A stretch of DNA of 64,000 nucleotides from Agrobacterium tumefaciens (GCA_025560025.1 CP048485.1:2193501-2257500), one strand, 5' to 3'. Shown: positions 33,636-43,325, counted from the first letter of the stretch. Notes: generated from the letters alone by a model not told the origin. Made by a program: numbers and translations.

Positions 33636-34697
33636 TCAGGCCTGAATCAAGGCAATGCCACGGTTCCTGAAACCGAGCGTGACATCGCTTGCCGGCGGCA
33701 GACTGGTCTCAACCGCATGGTCGACGATGAAGAGCGTGCCGATATCGGTCTCGACCTCATATTCGACATGACCGCCGAGATAGGCACTATGCAGCACCCG
33801 CCCCGCAAGTCCCTGCCCACCCGGCTGGCCGATGGAAATCGAGCCGGGGCGAACCGCAAGCTTTGCCGGGCCGGGCCGGGCGTTGCGTGCTGCAACCCTG
33901 TGATCCACACCGCCGACGCGGATCAGCGCATCTGGCCCCTCAAGGCTCAACACTTCGCAGCCGACGACATTCGCCTCGCCCATGAAATCGGCGATGAAGG
34001 CGGAGGCCGGCGCTTCATAAAGGTCGCGTGGCGCACCCGACTGGGCGATCTCGCCTTCCTTCATAACGATGATCCGGTCGGAAACCGCCAGCGCCTCATC
34101 CTGATCATGCGTCACGTAAACGGCGGTAAAACCCAGCCGCTGCTGCAATTCGCGGATTTCGGTGCGCACCCGGCGGCGAAGGCGGGCGTCGAGGTTGGAA
34201 AGCGGCTCATCGAGCAGCAATACCTGCGGTTCCAGCACCAGAGCGCGGGCAACCGCGACGCGCTGCTGCTGGCCGCCGGAAAGTTCTGCCGGCAGCCGAT
34301 GGCCCATGCCGGCGAGGCCGACGAGCTTCAGCCCCTCTTCCGCCTTTTCCCGCGCTTCCGTCTTGCGCAATCCCGAGGATTGCAGGCCATAGGCAACATT
34401 GTCGAGCGCGGTCATGTGCGGGAAAAGCGCATAGGACTGGAAGACCATCGAGACATCGCGCTCATTGGCCGGCAGCATGGTGACATCCTTGTCACCGATG
34501 AGGATGCGGCCGGAGGTCGGGTGTTCGAGACCCGCCAGCATGCGCAGCGTCGTCGTCTTGCCGCAGCCGGAGGGACCAAGCAGGGTCACAAGCGTGCCAG
34601 GCTCGATGGTGAGCGACAGGTCGGGAATGGCGGTGAAGGCCCCGAAAGTCTTGCGGACATTCTGAAAGGTGACGGAACCGGGCTTTACGGAAATCAT
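33636..34697 (-). CDS. ABC transporter ATP-binding protein (AfuC/FbpC/PotA-like)
   Basis: Protein of 353 residues with Walker A GPSGCGKTT near residues 40-48, signature LSGGQQQRVA near 137-146, Walker B LLLDEPLSNLD near 158-168, and a C-terminal regulatory TOBE-like domain (about 240-350). It energises uptake by the fused permease, whose stop codon it overlaps by 4 bp. The family includes ferric iron, spermidine/putrescine and sugar-phosphate transporters, so sequence alone does not fix the substrate. Confidence 0.9.
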   Translation of the reverse strand: MISVKPGSVTFQNVRKTFGAFTAIPDLSLTIEPGTLVTLLGPSGCGKTTTLRMLAGLEHPTSGRILIGDKDVTMLPANERDVSMVFQSYALFPHMTALDNVAYGLQSSGLRKTEAREKAEEGLKLVGLAGMGHRLPAELSGGQQQRVAVARALVLEPQVLLLDEPLSNLDARLRRRVRTEIRELQQRLGFTAVYVTHDQDEALAVSDRIIVMKEGEIAQSGAPRDLYEAPASAFIADFMGEANVVGCEVLSLEGPDALIRVGGVDHRVAARNARPGPAKLAVRPGSISIGQPGGQGLAGRVLHSAYLGGHVEYEVETDIGTLFIVDHAVETSLPPASDVTLGFRNRGIALIQA

Positions 34698-36946
34698 GCG
34701 GTTTTCTCCTGAGCGAGAGGAACGGAGGAAGCGGACGGCAGGCCGGCGACGCGGTTTTCGCGACGCAGACGGCGCTCACCCACAAGAAGCTGGAAGCCGG
34801 TAATGACCGTGATCATCACAACGATCAGCATGGAGGAATAGGCAATGGCCACACCGTATTCGCCGTTTTCGACGAGACCGACGATATAGGACGTCGCCAT
34901 GTTGTACTGCGCGCTGACAAGGAAGATGACGGCGCTGATTGAAGTGATGGCGCGCACGAAGGAATAGACCAGTGCGGCCGTGATTGCGGGCCTCAAGAGC
35001 GGCAGGATGACCTTGCGGATGGTGCGGAAACTATTGGCCCGCAGCGTCAGCGAGGCCTCGTCGAGGCTCTTGTCGAGCTGGCTCATCGCCGCAATGCCGC
35101 CGCGCACGCCGACCGGCATGTTGCGGAACACGAAGCAGGCGATGAGGATGAGTGCCGAACCGGTCATTTCCACCGGCGGCAGGTTGAAGGCCATGATGTA
35201 GCTGACACCGATGACCGTGCCGGGAATGGCAAAGCTCATCATCAGCGCGAATTCGAACAGGTTACGACCAGCGAACTTCTGCCGCACAATGATATAGGCG
35301 GTCAGAAGACCCACGGCAGCGGTCAGCGGTGCCGAAACCAGCGCGATCTCCATCGTCGTCCAGAACGAATTCCAGGCAACGCCGGTCCAGGCAATCGAGC
35401 CATTCGAGAAGCTGACGGAAAAGGCGCGGATGTAATGATCAAGCGTCAGTGAATTATCGAGACCCCAGGTCTTCACGAAACCGCCGACAAGGATCATGCC
35501 ATAAACGACGATGGTGAAGATCATCCACGGCACGACGATCGCATGGACGCCGATGGACAGGTCGCGCGGCAGGGCGATATGCGCGCCACTGTCGCCCTTG
35601 CCCGTCACCGTCGCGAAATTCTTGCCCGCCAGCCAGAAGCGCTGCGCAAGAAAGGCCGAAAGCGTGAAGCACAGGAGAATGATTGCCAGAACCGCCGCAC
35701 GCGAGGGATCGTTCTGCGAGCCGACGACAGCGAAGAAGATTTCGGTCGACAGCACACCATGGGTGCCGCCAAGCACCAGCGGATTGCCGAAATCCGCCAT
35801 GCTCTCGATAAAGCCGATCAGGAAGGCATTGGCGAGACCGGGTTTCATCAGCGGCAGCGACACCCGCCAGAAGGTGCGCCAGCGGTCGGCGCGCAGCGTC
35901 TGCGACGCCTCTTCCATCGACGGGCTAACGCCTTCAACCACGCCGATCAGCACCAGAAACGAGATGGGCGTGAAGGAAAGGACCTGCGCGATCCAGATGC
36001 CGGTCATGCCATAAAGCCAGCGACCCGGCTCAATGCCGAAGAGATAGGAAAGCCACTCGGTGACGACACCAGCGCGACCGAAAAGCAGCGTCAGGGCAAG
36101 GCCGATGACAAAAGGCGGCGTGATGATCGGCAGAACGGTGAGAAGCCGCAGGCCCTTCTTGAAGGGAAAGCGCGTGCGGGTGGCGATCAACGCAAAGCCG
36201 AGACCGAGCACGGTCGAGCCGAAGGCGGTCATCAGGGCGAGGAACAGCGTGCGCCAGGCAACGCCGCAGCGCTCTTCACCTGTGACACAGCCAAGGCTCC
36301 AGATGCCGGGATCCTGAATATTACGAATGAAGCCATCGGCATTAAAGGAGCCGTCGAAATCCTGAACGGAAGCGACCAGCATGCTGCCAATCGGATAGAA
36401 GACAAAAACCGTGACGAGGAAAACCAGAACGGAAATGGCGCCGACGACGAAGGCATCGCCTTTCATGACCCCACGTTCGGCAAGCCCGAAGGCGAAAAGC
36501 AGCACGAAGACGAACGACATGACGACGGCCCCTGCCCCCATGGAGGGCTGGCCATCGGCAAGCATGCCGAAGAGGTTTTCGCTCACCGTCCAGCTCCAGC
36601 CGGTAAAGCCGATGGCCAGCCCCTGCAAGGCGAGGAAAACAAGGCCGATAGCACCGATAATTGCAAGCAGTCTGCCGCGCCGCATCGGTTCGCCGATAGG
36701 CCGGACAAGACACGCGGCGAGGAAAAAGACAACAATGCCGACCAGCCATGGTTTTCCATAGGACAGGATCTGCAGCACACCGGGCGCATTGCTGGCCGAC
36801 GAGAAAAATCCGGAAAGCCAGCGGAAGCTGAAAAAGCCGCCTTCGATGCGATACCAGGGAAGAAGAATGAGGGCAAAAGCCCCGAACGCCAGGACGATGT
36901 CCAGCCTGCGATTGCCACGTGTCATGGCCGACCTCGCTTGTTTCAT
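34694..36946 (-). CDS. ABC transporter permease with two fused permease domains (AfuB/FbpB-like)
   Basis: Protein of 750 residues with two binding-protein-dependent permease domains. Both carry an EAA-type loop: EASQTLRADRWRTFWRVSLPLMKPG near residue 355 and DEASLTLRANSFRTIRKVILPLLRP near residue 640. Four extra hydrophobic segments precede the first domain, giving a longer N-terminus than FbpB of enteric bacteria (about 500). The duplicated domains replace a heterodimer. It lies between the main binding-protein gene and the ATPase gene. An ATG seven codons in is an alternative start. Confidence 0.88.
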   Translation of the reverse strand: MKQARSAMTRGNRRLDIVLAFGAFALILLPWYRIEGGFFSFRWLSGFFSSASNAPGVLQILSYGKPWLVGIVVFFLAACLVRPIGEPMRRGRLLAIIGAIGLVFLALQGLAIGFTGWSWTVSENLFGMLADGQPSMGAGAVVMSFVFVLLFAFGLAERGVMKGDAFVVGAISVLVFLVTVFVFYPIGSMLVASVQDFDGSFNADGFIRNIQDPGIWSLGCVTGEERCGVAWRTLFLALMTAFGSTVLGLGFALIATRTRFPFKKGLRLLTVLPIITPPFVIGLALTLLFGRAGVVTEWLSYLFGIEPGRWLYGMTGIWIAQVLSFTPISFLVLIGVVEGVSPSMEEASQTLRADRWRTFWRVSLPLMKPGLANAFLIGFIESMADFGNPLVLGGTHGVLSTEIFFAVVGSQNDPSRAAVLAIILLCFTLSAFLAQRFWLAGKNFATVTGKGDSGAHIALPRDLSIGVHAIVVPWMIFTIVVYGMILVGGFVKTWGLDNSLTLDHYIRAFSVSFSNGSIAWTGVAWNSFWTTMEIALVSAPLTAAVGLLTAYIIVRQKFAGRNLFEFALMMSFAIPGTVIGVSYIMAFNLPPVEMTGSALILIACFVFRNMPVGVRGGIAAMSQLDKSLDEASLTLRANSFRTIRKVILPLLRPAITAALVYSFVRAITSISAVIFLVSAQYNMATSYIVGLVENGEYGVAIAYSSMLIVVMITVITGFQLLVGERRLRRENRVAGLPSASSVPLAQEKTA

Positions 36947-36969
36947 GCCGATGAAAGAGTGGCGGACAC

Positions 36970-36988
36970 CCCGGCTTAAAAAGCCGGG
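36970..36988. other. Intercistronic hairpin between binding-protein and permease genes
   Basis: Perfect 8-bp stem CCCGGCTT/AAGCCGGG with a 3-nt loop, in the 77-bp gap of the operon. Such structures often stabilise the upstream mRNA, giving more binding protein than permease, or attenuate read-through. No T-run follows on the minus strand. Confidence 0.55.
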
Positions 36989-37023
36989 ATGCCTGTCGCC
37001 GGAGTTAAGATCAGTGTTTCAGA

Positions 37024-38049
37024 TCAGTTGGCGACCGCACCGACCTCGCGGTCCCAGCGTTCCAGCAGCGCCTTGCGCTTGGCCGGATCGCCATAGGTCT
37101 TGAAGTCATAGTCGATGAGCTTGATGTCCTCGAACTTCGGCGCTTCCTTCGGCACTTCCGCCGTCTTGTTGGAGGGAAGCTGGAAGGACTTGGCGTCCTT
37201 CATGCGAGACTGCACTTCCGGCGTGAGCGCCCAGTCGTACCAGGTCTTCGCATTGTCGAGATTGCGAGCGCCCTTGATGATCGACATGGAGCCGATTTCA
37301 TAACCTGTGCCTTCGCAGGGCGCGATGGACTTGACCGGGAAACCTTCCGCCGTCTGCGCCACCGCATCATGCATGAAGACGATGCCGAGCGCGGTTTCGC
37401 CGCGTGCCGCCGCCTTGACCGGCGCGGAACCGGACTTGGTATATTGCGAGATATTGACGTTGAGCTTCTTCAGATAGTCGATCGCCTGATCTTCACCCAT
37501 GATCTGCACCAGCGACGCCAGCGCCGTATAAGCTGTGCCCGAAGAGTTGGGATTGGCGATCTGGATTTCGCCCTTCAGTTCCGGCGCCAGCAGGTCAGCC
37601 CAGCACTTCGGCTCCTTGTAACCCTTCGACTTGAAGATTTCCGTGTTGTAGCCCCAGCCCAGCGCACCGGCATAAACGCCGACAGTCCTGTAACCCGTGC
37701 TTTCGGCCTGCTTCACGGCCCAGTCCTGCAACTGGTCGAGCATCGGCGACTTGTATTCCAGCGTCAGGTTTTCCGAGGCCGCCTGCATGTGCGGATCGCC
37801 GGTGCCGGCCCACCAGATATCGGTCTTCGGGTTGCGGGCTTCCGCACGCACCTTGGCATATGTTTCGCCGGAAGACAGGCGCACCATATTGACCTTGATG
37901 TCATGCGACTTTTCGAAATCGCCCTTCATCTGTTCGCAGATGACGACATCGGCCGAGCAGATGAGGTTGAGTTCGCCCGCCGCCTGTGCGGAAACGGCGC
38001 TCAGTGCCGTGCCGGCAAAAAGCAGGGTGGAAAGTATCGTCAGTCGCAT
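37024..38049 (-). CDS. ABC transporter binding protein (AfuA-like), transport partner
   Basis: Periplasmic protein of 341 residues with a signal peptide ending SAQAAG near residue 23. It has the AfuA-type segments DIWWAGTGDPH near residue 75, GVYAGALGWGYN near 125, SGTAYTAL near 170 and GTGYEIGSMSIIKG near 250. The paired tyrosines that hold iron in FbpA-type proteins are not evident, so a ferric substrate is doubtful. Sugar phosphates or other anionic organics are possible. Two cysteine pairs (ICSADVVIC and two single later ones) may form disulfides. It shares its operon with the fused permease and ATPase. Confidence 0.85.
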   Translation of the reverse strand: MRLTILSTLLFAGTALSAVSAQAAGELNLICSADVVICEQMKGDFEKSHDIKVNMVRLSSGETYAKVRAEARNPKTDIWWAGTGDPHMQAASENLTLEYKSPMLDQLQDWAVKQAESTGYRTVGVYAGALGWGYNTEIFKSKGYKEPKCWADLLAPELKGEIQIANPNSSGTAYTALASLVQIMGEDQAIDYLKKLNVNISQYTKSGSAPVKAAARGETALGIVFMHDAVAQTAEGFPVKSIAPCEGTGYEIGSMSIIKGARNLDNAKTWYDWALTPEVQSRMKDAKSFQLPSNKTAEVPKEAPKFEDIKLIDYDFKTYGDPAKRKALLERWDREVGAVAN

Positions 38050-38163
38050 GGTTATCCTCCTGTAGCTTGCGTCTGAATTCTTGGGCGGCGCGCAGACATG
38101 GCGCTGCCGGTCGCGGCGCCCTGCGGCGCGCGCGCTGTCTTTTTGAGGTGCTGGTTTTTGGCC

Positions 38164-39192
38164 CTACTGGGTCTGGCTCGGGTGGATTTCGCTATCGAAG
38201 CGGCTCAATAACCGACTTCGCTCTTCCGGCTGGCCAAAGGTGGCGAAGTCGTAATCCACCATCTTGATCATCGATATGTCAGGCGCCGTCAGCGGTAATG
38301 TCGCCCGGGCGTTTGATGGTACCTGATTTTGCCCGGCCTTGGCCCCGGTCTCCTGCCCCTCCGGGCTCAGCGCGAATTCAACGAAGGCCTGTGCCAGCGC
38401 ATCATTGTGGTTGCCCTTGACGATGCTGACCGCCCCGATCTCATAGCCCGTCCCCTCGCAGGGCGCGACGATCACCAGCGGGAAACCTTCGATTTTCTGG
38501 GTCACGGCATCATGCATGAAAGAAATACCGATCATGATCTCGCCCCGCGCCGCCGCCTTGACCGGCGCTGCACCAACCTTGGTATAGCTCACGACGTTCT
38601 GATTGAGCTTCTCCATGAAACCAAAAGCCTCCTCCTCGCCGAAGAGCTGAACGAGGGTGGCCAGCATGGTGAAGGCCGTGCCGGAATAGTTCGGATTGCC
38701 GGTCAGGATATGGCCGCGATAGATATCCTTCGCCAGATCCTTCCAGCAGGTCGGTGCGGGCAGGTTGTTCTTCGCGAGCAGTTCCGAATTATAGGCAAAA
38801 CCCAGCGCACCGGCATAGATGCCAGCCGATTTCGAGCCGGACATCGCATAGAAATTCTGCGCCCAGGGCAGCAGATCCCGCTGATGCACGGGCGTGTACT
38901 CTTCCAGCAGGCCTTCCGAGCCGGCCTGCAAATGGGTATCGCCAGTACCGCCCCACCAGACGTCGACGGTGGGATGGGATCGTTCGGCACGAATCTGGTC
39001 GAGAATTTCGCCGGTGCTCTTGCGCACCATCGAAATCTCGAGACCTGCCTTGGCTTCGAAAGCCCGCTGCATGGTCAAACACCAAGCCTCGTCGACGCCG
39101 CAAAGGACGTTCAACTTCGGCTCGGCCATGCCATGCCCTGCGCCGCACAGCCATAGGGCCATGCTCGCCGCAAGTGCGGTCAATGCTTTCAA
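38164..39192 (-). CDS. Second AfuA/PgtC-like binding protein
   Basis: Protein of 342 residues, a clear paralog of the adjacent binding protein with the same order of motifs (DVWWGGTGDTH, GIYAGALGFAYN, SGTAFTML, GTGYEIGAVSIVKG). The signal peptide ends GMAEP near residue 23. It is the gene closest to the divergent response regulator/kinase genes. In the PgtABCP system a protein of this family (PgtC) works with the two-component system as a sensing partner, so this copy might present ligand to the kinase rather than to the permease. That role is inferred from layout only. Confidence 0.83.
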   Translation of the reverse strand: MKALTALAASMALWLCGAGHGMAEPKLNVLCGVDEAWCLTMQRAFEAKAGLEISMVRKSTGEILDQIRAERSHPTVDVWWGGTGDTHLQAGSEGLLEEYTPVHQRDLLPWAQNFYAMSGSKSAGIYAGALGFAYNSELLAKNNLPAPTCWKDLAKDIYRGHILTGNPNYSGTAFTMLATLVQLFGEEEAFGFMEKLNQNVVSYTKVGAAPVKAAARGEIMIGISFMHDAVTQKIEGFPLVIVAPCEGTGYEIGAVSIVKGNHNDALAQAFVEFALSPEGQETGAKAGQNQVPSNARATLPLTAPDISMIKMVDYDFATFGQPEERSRLLSRFDSEIHPSQTQ

Positions 39193-39401
39193 TTAAGCCT
39201 CCCTGCCTGGAACCTCCCCGTTCCAGTCTCCACCAACAGCATGTCACATCCTGCCCGCGCCGCAATCGAAGAATGGTTACCAATCTTTCACCGCACCGCC
39301 GAACAAGATTACAGATATTACAATTATGACAGGAGAGATAACCAGCGAGCCTTTGAAGATCGTCGGCGCCGTGCCTATGATGATGGCGGGAGGAATACAA
39401 A

Positions 39402-40142
39402 GTGCTTAATCAGAAGGTTCGCATTCTGATCGTCGAGGACGATCCGGATATGGCAGAGCTCATCTCGGACCTCGTCGAGGCCGAGGGCTGGCTGCCCACC
39501 TGCGCGCGCTCCGCCGAGGAAGCAGACGAGATATTGGCGAGGGACAGGATGCAGCTTGTACTCGTCGACCACAATCTGCCCGGCACGTCAGGCCGGACCT
39601 TTGCCCAGCGACTGCGCAGCCAGATCGACATCGGCATCGTCATGGTAACAGCTGCCGGCAGCGCCGCCGACCGGGTTCTGGGCCTCGAGACGGCCGCCGA
39701 CGATTACGTGGTCAAACCCTTCGAACCCATCGAACTCACGGCCCGGATCAAGGCCGTTCTGCGCCGGACGATCCCCTCGCTGAAACAGGAAAAGGATAGC
39801 GAGCGCGATCATGGCCGCGCGGCACTCAACCTCGGCGACTGGGCGATTGATCTTGATGCGCGCCGGGCGGTCTGCCTCAGCGATCGCAGCAAGACGCTGA
39901 CGAGCGCCGAATTCGCGCTTCTGGAGATTCTGGCCGAAACGCCCAACCAGCCCGTCAGCCGCTCGCAGATACTCGACCGGCTGGGTTCTGAAAGCGACCG
40001 CTACATCGACAGAAATGTCGATGTGCTGGTGCTGCGGCTGAGACGCAAGATCGAACGCAATCCGGACCTGCCGCGTCACATCAAGACGCGGCGCGGCAAG
40101 GGTTATGTGCTGCATACCGACGAGGGCGAGCTTTCCCCGTGA
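39402..40142 (+). CDS. OmpR-family response regulator
   Basis: Protein of 246 residues with a GTG start at 39402 preceded by GGGAGGA. The receiver has Glu12-Asp13, phospho-acceptor Asp56 and Lys105, and the C-terminal winged helix spans about 145-240. The stop overlaps the kinase start (GTGA). It is divergent from the second binding-protein gene across about 210 bp, so the transporter operon is a likely target. Confidence 0.88.
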   Translation: MLNQKVRILIVEDDPDMAELISDLVEAEGWLPTCARSAEEADEILARDRMQLVLVDHNLPGTSGRTFAQRLRSQIDIGIVMVTAAGSAADRVLGLETAADDYVVKPFEPIELTARIKAVLRRTIPSLKQEKDSERDHGRAALNLGDWAIDLDARRAVCLSDRSKTLTSAEFALLEILAETPNQPVSRSQILDRLGSESDRYIDRNVDVLVLRLRRKIERNPDLPRHIKTRRGKGYVLHTDEGELSP

Positions 40143-42247
40143 TCAGCCGTTCCTTCCTTTCCTCCATCGCCTTTCGCCTGCCCTTTGCGATCGTCTTCAT
40201 CTGCATCCTCGTCTTCAGCCTTTCGGCCATCGCCATTTATGGCCTGCAGCGCGCCCGTGATGAAATGGCGGCCTATGGGTTGCAGGCGTTTTCCAGCCTC
40301 GCCAAGGCATCGCTGGTCTCGCGGCAGGTCTCGGACCTCGTCTCAAGCGCCCCCTTCCTGATGAACGCGGCCTCTCCCTATCGCGTTTCCAGCGAGAGCC
40401 GGTCCGTCGTTCAGCAGGTCGATATCCTGCTGGAAATGACAGGACCGAGTAACGACGATCGGGTCACGCGCGGCTTTTCCAACGACCGCATTGTCGAACT
40501 TCTCCAGCTTATCAGGGCGCAGACGCTGGATCTGGCAAAGGATGCCGATGCGGCGCAGGGCCACAAGGCGGACGCGGCAGCGGCGCTCGGCGAAATCGCC
40601 ACCGGCCGGGGCATCGTCGATCCTGAACTGCGCCGGCGGATGAACGGCATCGTGCAGGCCGCATCCGCGTCCGACAGCCTCTTCCAGCTGGGCGAACTGC
40701 GCCGCCGCTACGTCGCCGAAACCACGGCACGTCAGGAAGGTTATCCCGGCGAGCGGCTTCCCGTGGCGGAAATGCAGCCCTATGAGCGGGTCTTCGAGGC
40801 CCAGAGCCGCTATCTTCTGGAAATGTTCGCAATCCGCGCGTCGGTATCGCGGCTTCACACCGTGTCGCGCGATCTCTCCCATGTCACGGAAACCCAGGGC
40901 GACGCGGTTGCCCGCAGCCTGAACGAGGACCTGATCTCGACCTCTGATGCCCTTAGCCGGCTGCTGGTCATCGTCGCCGTCGCATCGCTTCTGGTTCTGG
41001 TGGTGGCGATTTTCTCTATCCGCTCGGTGATGCGCGTCTCGCGCGGCATCGCCTCTCTCTCCAACGGCATGAACGCGCTTGCCAAGGGAGAGAAGGATGT
41101 CGGCCCGCCGTCCTACACCGGGCCCGAGACGGAGTTGATCCGCCTGCTCGATGCCTTCCGTGCCTTCCATGACAGCGTCGACCGGGTCTCGCGCCTCAGA
41201 CGCACGGCAGAGGCGGCGGCGCGCACCATCCGCTCGACCTTCCGCAACATGAATGAGGGAATAGCACTGTTTGATCCGGCTGGCCTGCCGATCACCATGA
41301 ACCGCCGCATCATCGAGCTTGTCGGACGCTCCGGCTCATCGCGAAAGCTGCCGCTTCGCCGTTTTGTCGAACCCATCCCGGAAATCGACCCCGCATTATT
41401 GCCCTTTGAAACCGGGCACGGCGAGTTGATGGACCGCGCCGTCGTGCGCCATCGCACCGCAGATCAGCTGGTGATCGAAGTCTCGATGTCACGCCAGCCG
41501 GATGGCGGCATCGTCCTGCTCGCCCGTGATGTGACGGCTCTTGATCGCCAGGAAGCAGAAGCCGTAAAGGCCCAGCGACTGGACGGCATCATGCGCATGA
41601 CCCACCAGGTCAGTCATGAGGTGGGCAACATGATCGGCATCATCACCGGCAGTCTCGGCCTCCTGGAGCGGGAAGCCGGTTTCAACGATCGCCAGAACCG
41701 GCATATCGCCCGTATCCGCAAGGCGGCGGATCGCGGCCGGTCTCTCGCCAGCAGCATGCTGACCATCGGCAGCCAGCAGCCGATCCATGCCAGCCACATC
41801 AACGTCGCGAACCTGCTGCGCGGCATGGCCGATATTCTCGAGATCGCGGTCGGCCCGAAATGCCGCATCGCGCTTGACCTCGATGACAACCTTCCGTCGA
41901 TCCAACTCGATCCTGCGCTCTTCGAACAGTCCATCCTCAATCTCTGCCTGAATGCCGCAGCGGCCATGCCGGACGGCGGCCTGATCTTGATCGAAGCTAC
42001 GGCCGAGAAGGATGTGCTGGTCATTGCCGTTACCGACGAGGGCATCGGCATGACGCCCGAGGCCGTGGACAAGGCATTCGAACCCTATTTCACCACGCGT
42101 GAAGAATATGGCGGCGCGGGTCTCGGCCTCGCCATGGTCTACGGCTTCGTCCGCCAGAGCGGCGGCGAGGCGCATATCCGTTCAAAACCCGGCGAAGGCG
42201 CAAGGGTGCAGCTGACTTTTCCGGCAGGCACCGACCACATGAAATAG
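40139..42247 (+). CDS. Sensor histidine kinase with large periplasmic domain
   Basis: Protein of 702 residues with a GTG start coupled to the regulator stop. Transmembrane segments are near residues 12-33 and 280-302, enclosing about 245 residues of mostly helical periplasmic domain. This is followed by a HAMP region, a PAS-like segment (about 365-470), an H-box of the HEVGN type (THQVSHEVGNMIG, His near 499) and an ATPase domain with NLCLNAAAAM and GGAGLGLAMV. The HEVGN acceptor differs from the HELRTP of the other two kinases here and resembles the NtrB/TorS-like or PgtB-like classes. The periplasmic domain may read the binding protein encoded next door. Confidence 0.87.
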   Translation: MISRSFLSSIAFRLPFAIVFICILVFSLSAIAIYGLQRARDEMAAYGLQAFSSLAKASLVSRQVSDLVSSAPFLMNAASPYRVSSESRSVVQQVDILLEMTGPSNDDRVTRGFSNDRIVELLQLIRAQTLDLAKDADAAQGHKADAAAALGEIATGRGIVDPELRRRMNGIVQAASASDSLFQLGELRRRYVAETTARQEGYPGERLPVAEMQPYERVFEAQSRYLLEMFAIRASVSRLHTVSRDLSHVTETQGDAVARSLNEDLISTSDALSRLLVIVAVASLLVLVVAIFSIRSVMRVSRGIASLSNGMNALAKGEKDVGPPSYTGPETELIRLLDAFRAFHDSVDRVSRLRRTAEAAARTIRSTFRNMNEGIALFDPAGLPITMNRRIIELVGRSGSSRKLPLRRFVEPIPEIDPALLPFETGHGELMDRAVVRHRTADQLVIEVSMSRQPDGGIVLLARDVTALDRQEAEAVKAQRLDGIMRMTHQVSHEVGNMIGIITGSLGLLEREAGFNDRQNRHIARIRKAADRGRSLASSMLTIGSQQPIHASHINVANLLRGMADILEIAVGPKCRIALDLDDNLPSIQLDPALFEQSILNLCLNAAAAMPDGGLILIEATAEKDVLVIAVTDEGIGMTPEAVDKAFEPYFTTREEYGGAGLGLAMVYGFVRQSGGEAHIRSKPGEGARVQLTFPAGTDHMK

Positions 42248-42256
42248 GGTGCCGGC

Positions 42257-42275
42257 CCAGCTATTGCCTAGCTGG
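42257..42275. terminator. Stem-loop between convergent kinase and AraC genes
   Basis: Stem CCAGCTA/TAGCTGG (7 bp) with a 5-nt loop lies 10 bp after the kinase stop and includes the stop codon of the AraC-type gene. It is short and lacks a T-run, so terminator strength is uncertain. Confidence 0.5.
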
Positions 42276-43188
42276 CTGCCGTGCTCTGGGGCACTGGCCG
42301 ATCATCGACAGGATGACGCAGGAGATTGGTGTGCTTCGATGGCGGCATTCCGAAAACCCGAACATATTCGCGCGAAAACTGCGACGGGCTTGAATAGCCA
42401 ACCTGAAACCCCGCGCTTGCTGCATCCAGCCCTTCGCTGAGCATCAGGCGTCTTGCCTCCTGCAGCCGCAATTCCGCCCGGAATTCCAACGGGCTCATCA
42501 AGGTGATCGCCTTGAAATGAGCGTGAAAGGTGGAGCGGCTCATTCCGGCTATTTCGGCCGCTGTCTCGATGGGGCAGGCTTCGCGGAAATGGCCTCTGAT
42601 CCAGACGATTGCCCGGGCAATCTGATGGAGATGGGTACCCGCCTGTGCCATGTGACGGACAACGTCACCACCCGGCCCGGTCAGCAGCCGATAGAGTATC
42701 TCCCGCAGCGCCAGCGGCGCAATCGCGTCAATATCGTCAGGCGTATCCAGAAGGCTCAACAGGCGTGCCGCCGCATCGAGCACCCCGGGATTGGTCTCAT
42801 TCAGCAGCAGACCGGCCGACGGCCGGGATTTTCCGGGAGATTTCGACGGATAGCGGATCGCCAGTTCCGCCAGCTCGACCGTATCAAGATCGAGCTGCAT
42901 GCACAGATATGGCTCTTCCGCACTCGCCTCGATGACGGAGCCCATGACGGGAAGATCAACTGAGGCAATCAGATAACGCGATTTGTCATAGATGAATGCC
43001 GATTGCCCCAGCACCGCCTGCTTGCGGCCCTGTGCCACAAGACAAAGCGTCGGCTCATAGATCACCGGCATGGGGAGGGTCGGGTGGGAACAGCGGATGA
43101 GCTTCACCCCCGGTAACCGGCATTCAAAAGTGCCGTCTCGGGGTGCGTGACGGGTGATGATATCGACGATGTGGCGGTCCGAGGTCAT
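42268..43188 (-). CDS. AraC-family transcriptional regulator
   Basis: Protein of 306 residues with an N-terminal AraC_N-type cupin domain (about 20-180) and two helix-turn-helix motifs in the C-terminal 100 residues (ETAAEIAGMSRSTFHAHF near 210 and VGYSSPSQFSREYVRVFG near 265). It is divergent from an aldo/keto reductase gene. Regulators of this subgroup often control such an adjacent reductase in response to reactive aldehydes or solvents. Two exact 17-bp repeats in the divergent region are candidate binding sites. Confidence 0.88.
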   Translation of the reverse strand: MTSDRHIVDIITRHAPRDGTFECRLPGVKLIRCSHPTLPMPVIYEPTLCLVAQGRKQAVLGQSAFIYDKSRYLIASVDLPVMGSVIEASAEEPYLCMQLDLDTVELAELAIRYPSKSPGKSRPSAGLLLNETNPGVLDAAARLLSLLDTPDDIDAIAPLALREILYRLLTGPGGDVVRHMAQAGTHLHQIARAIVWIRGHFREACPIETAAEIAGMSRSTFHAHFKAITLMSPLEFRAELRLQEARRLMLSEGLDAASAGFQVGYSSPSQFSREYVRVFGMPPSKHTNLLRHPVDDRPVPQSTAAS

Positions 43189-43242
43189 TCGCCATTTATC
43201 TCATATGCATCCACGTGACGAAAGTCTGAACCGCGCCTCTCG

Positions 43243-43325
43243 GACAATCGTGCAAGAATCACGGACAATATTTCGGTCCGACAAGGCAGTCTTGGCCTGC
43301 CCACTTGAGACAATCGTGCAAGAAT
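43243..43325. promoter_or_regulatory. Two direct repeats, candidate AraC-type operators
   Basis: GACAATCGTGCAAGAAT occurs at 43243-43259 and again at 43309-43325, 66 bp apart (about six helical turns), both between the AraC gene start and the reductase start. A partial copy, GGACAATA, begins near 43263. Direct repeats on one helix face are typical of AraC-family sites. Confidence 0.65.

Noticed and set aside
37024..39192. Ferric-iron (FbpABC) transport as the function of the 33.6-39.2 kb ABC system
   Set aside because: The paired tyrosine iron ligands of FbpA are not evident in either binding protein and no iron-regulatory site was recognised, so the substrate is left open.
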